DNA of 6,509 nucleotides. Origin: Candidatus Aminicenantota bacterium (GTDB taxonomy: Bacteria; Acidobacteriota; Aminicenantia; Aminicenantales; UBA8522). The position numbers and the translations under genes are program-made. The stretch lies in contig DQHV01000401.1 in assembly GCA_003524335.1 (NCBI GenBank), forward strand, positions 1-6,509, in the 5' to 3' direction. Position 1 is the first letter of the stretch. Each line of letters begins with the position of its first letter. The notes under the pieces were generated by a model. The model had not been told where the DNA came from and searched no databases. It saw nothing but the letters and a program-made list of their open reading frames with translations. Positions 6,029-6,509 of this stretch are shown here, piece by piece.

Positions 6029-6226
6029 ATGGCCTACTCATTCACCAACAAAAAAGGGGTGAAGTACTACCTGCACTCGAAGAAAGTCAACCTCAAGGGC
6101 GGCCGCGAACAGGTCATCTACTATTTCGCCCGCGACATCCGCCCCGGCGCCCAAGAGGCCGTCCCGGCCGGCTACATGGTTATCGAGACGGCCAAGACCG
6201 GGATGCCCATCCTGAAGAAAGCCTGA
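6029..6226 (+). CDS. Small conserved protein of unknown function (65 residues)
   Basis: The product begins MAYSFTNKKGVKYYLHSKKV, continues GGREQVIYYFARDIR and ends with PAGYMVIETAKTGMPILKKA. I recall very similar 60-70-residue proteins (start MAY-F-NKKG-YYLH, GGR-Q-IYFFAR, LPAGY-V-E, TGLPVLK) in many bacterial phyla; none has a known function as far as I know. It is basic, predicted mostly beta, and has no Cys, signal peptide or membrane helix. Twenty-five bases separate it from the FadL-like stop and no terminator lies between them, so it is probably read from the same transcript, and a strong hairpin closes the unit. It may be a nucleic-acid- or ribosome-associated protein given its basic charge, but this is a guess. 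Confidence 0.82.
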   Translation: MAYSFTNKKGVKYYLHSKKVNLKGGREQVIYYFARDIRPGAQEAVPAGYMVIETAKTGMPILKKA

Positions 6227-6251
6227 GCGCTCCTCCAAAGGTCTGTTGAGA

Positions 6252-6297
6252 GCAGGGAGGACCCGTCGGGGGCCGTCCCTGCCTTTCTTTTTCTTTT
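6252..6297 (+). terminator. Intrinsic terminator-like hairpin
   Basis: GCAGGGA (6252-6258) pairs with TCCCTGC (6276-6282), with further partial pairing of ACCC and GGG inside, and a T-rich run (6284-6297, interrupted by C) follows. It lies 25 bases after the small gene's stop and before the next gene's promoter, as expected for the end of the FadL-like unit. Confidence 0.7.
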
Positions 6298-6314
6298 CCC
6301 CCTGGTGCATGCGA

Positions 6315-6343
6315 TTGACTCCTCCTTTCGTTCTCGTTATACT
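6315..6343 (+). promoter_or_regulatory. Near-consensus sigma70 promoter, leaderless arrangement
   Basis: TTGACT (6315-6320) and TATACT (6338-6343) each match consensus at five of six bases, with an ideal 17-base spacer. The -10 box ends six bases before the ATG at 6350, so the expected first transcribed base is at or within a base or two of the start codon. The bases before the ATG (CTCCTTCC) have no Shine-Dalgarno character. Confidence 0.7.
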
Positions 6344-6349
6344 CCTTCC

Positions 6350-6509
6350 ATGAAAAGGCGAGCGGCGATCGGGTTGGCGCTTGCTCTTTCCTTCCTCTGG
6401 TCGGCCGGCTGCGGGGGCAAAGCGGAGAAGGCCGCTCCTCCCGATGAGCCGGCCCGGCTAAGACTTGCCGTCATCCCTAAGGGGACGACCCACGAGTTCT
6501 GGAAATCCA
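6350..6509 (+). CDS. Sugar-type ABC transporter substrate-binding lipoprotein, 5' part only
   Basis: Fifty-three residues are visible before the window ends. KRR plus a hydrophobic core (5-17) leads to SAGC, with C21 as the likely lipidated cysteine; Ser at -3 makes a slightly weak lipobox. A charged, Pro/Ala-rich linker (24-36) follows, and then a strand and loop, LRLAVIPKGTTHEFWKS. That opening is typical of periplasmic binding proteins of the ribose/LacI type (Peripla_BP_4), where the motif is a V-IPK-hefW pattern at the first strand and ligand loop. The protein would be anchored in the membrane facing the periplasm and feed an ABC permease that should lie downstream. The substrate is unknown. 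There is no ribosome site, and the promoter sits so close that the mRNA is probably leaderless. Confidence 0.75.
   Translation, partial: MKRRAAIGLALALSFLWSAGCGGKAEKAAPPDEPARLRLAVIPKGTTHEFWKS

Noticed and set aside
1..6509. CRISPR array, tRNA, rRNA, transposase or anti-phage system
   Set aside because: No regularly spaced repeats, cloverleaf, rRNA-like stretch or matching protein motifs were seen.

Overview
This window is a GC-rich chromosomal segment (roughly 60% GC by eye) from a Gram-negative-type bacterium. A FadL/OMPP1-type outer-membrane beta-barrel with an N-terminal signal peptide shows that the cell has an outer membrane, and two twin-arginine (Tat) signal peptides show that it uses Tat export. 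The mixture of an ICMT-like methyltransferase, TIGR04076, DUF3467, SCP2 and a sugar-ABC lipoprotein, with strong AGGAGG ribosome sites, would suit an uncultured Acidobacteriota/Aminicenantota-like lineage. That placement is a loose inference; nothing in the window is taxonomically diagnostic. All supported genes lie on the + strand.

Positions 1-1241 hold the 3' end of an alpha/beta-hydrolase (putative esterase)-like gene, a short ICMT/PEMT-like membrane methyltransferase that seems eroded at both ends (its family C-terminus LIPGIW survives just past an in-frame TGA), and an unrecognised 65-residue ORF. Positions 1292-3435 hold two consecutive Tat-exported proteins: a 141-residue TIGR04076-type Cys protein with a six-Gln linker, and a 524-residue protein resembling the L-fucose/L-arabinose isomerase fold, preceded by its own likely sigma70 promoter.

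Positions 3436-3905 are non-coding: a 97-bp element with imperfect terminal inverted repeats, in which each arm also folds on itself, followed by a spacer with a hairpin and a strongly AT-rich tract. Positions 3906-4646 carry a DUF3467-SCP2 gene pair with 30 bp between the genes. A compact site at 4667-4696 can be read both as the intrinsic terminator of that pair and as the promoter of the next gene. The FadL-like porin (4738-6003, TTG start) and a small conserved protein (6029-6226) follow and probably form one transcript, closed by a hairpin terminator at 6252-6297. At 6350 a sugar-type ABC substrate-binding lipoprotein begins, with a near-consensus promoter placed so close to the ATG that its mRNA should be leaderless.

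The SCP2 protein (hydrophobic-ligand carrier) beside FadL (long-chain hydrophobic substrate uptake) suggests a lipid or hydrocarbon-handling neighbourhood, and the two Tat proteins form a separate exported unit. I found no CRISPR array, tRNA, rRNA, transposase or defence system. The most unusual items are the Tat-exported isomerase-like protein paired with a TIGR04076 protein, the overlapping terminator/promoter, the leaderless lipoprotein gene and the eroding methyltransferase.
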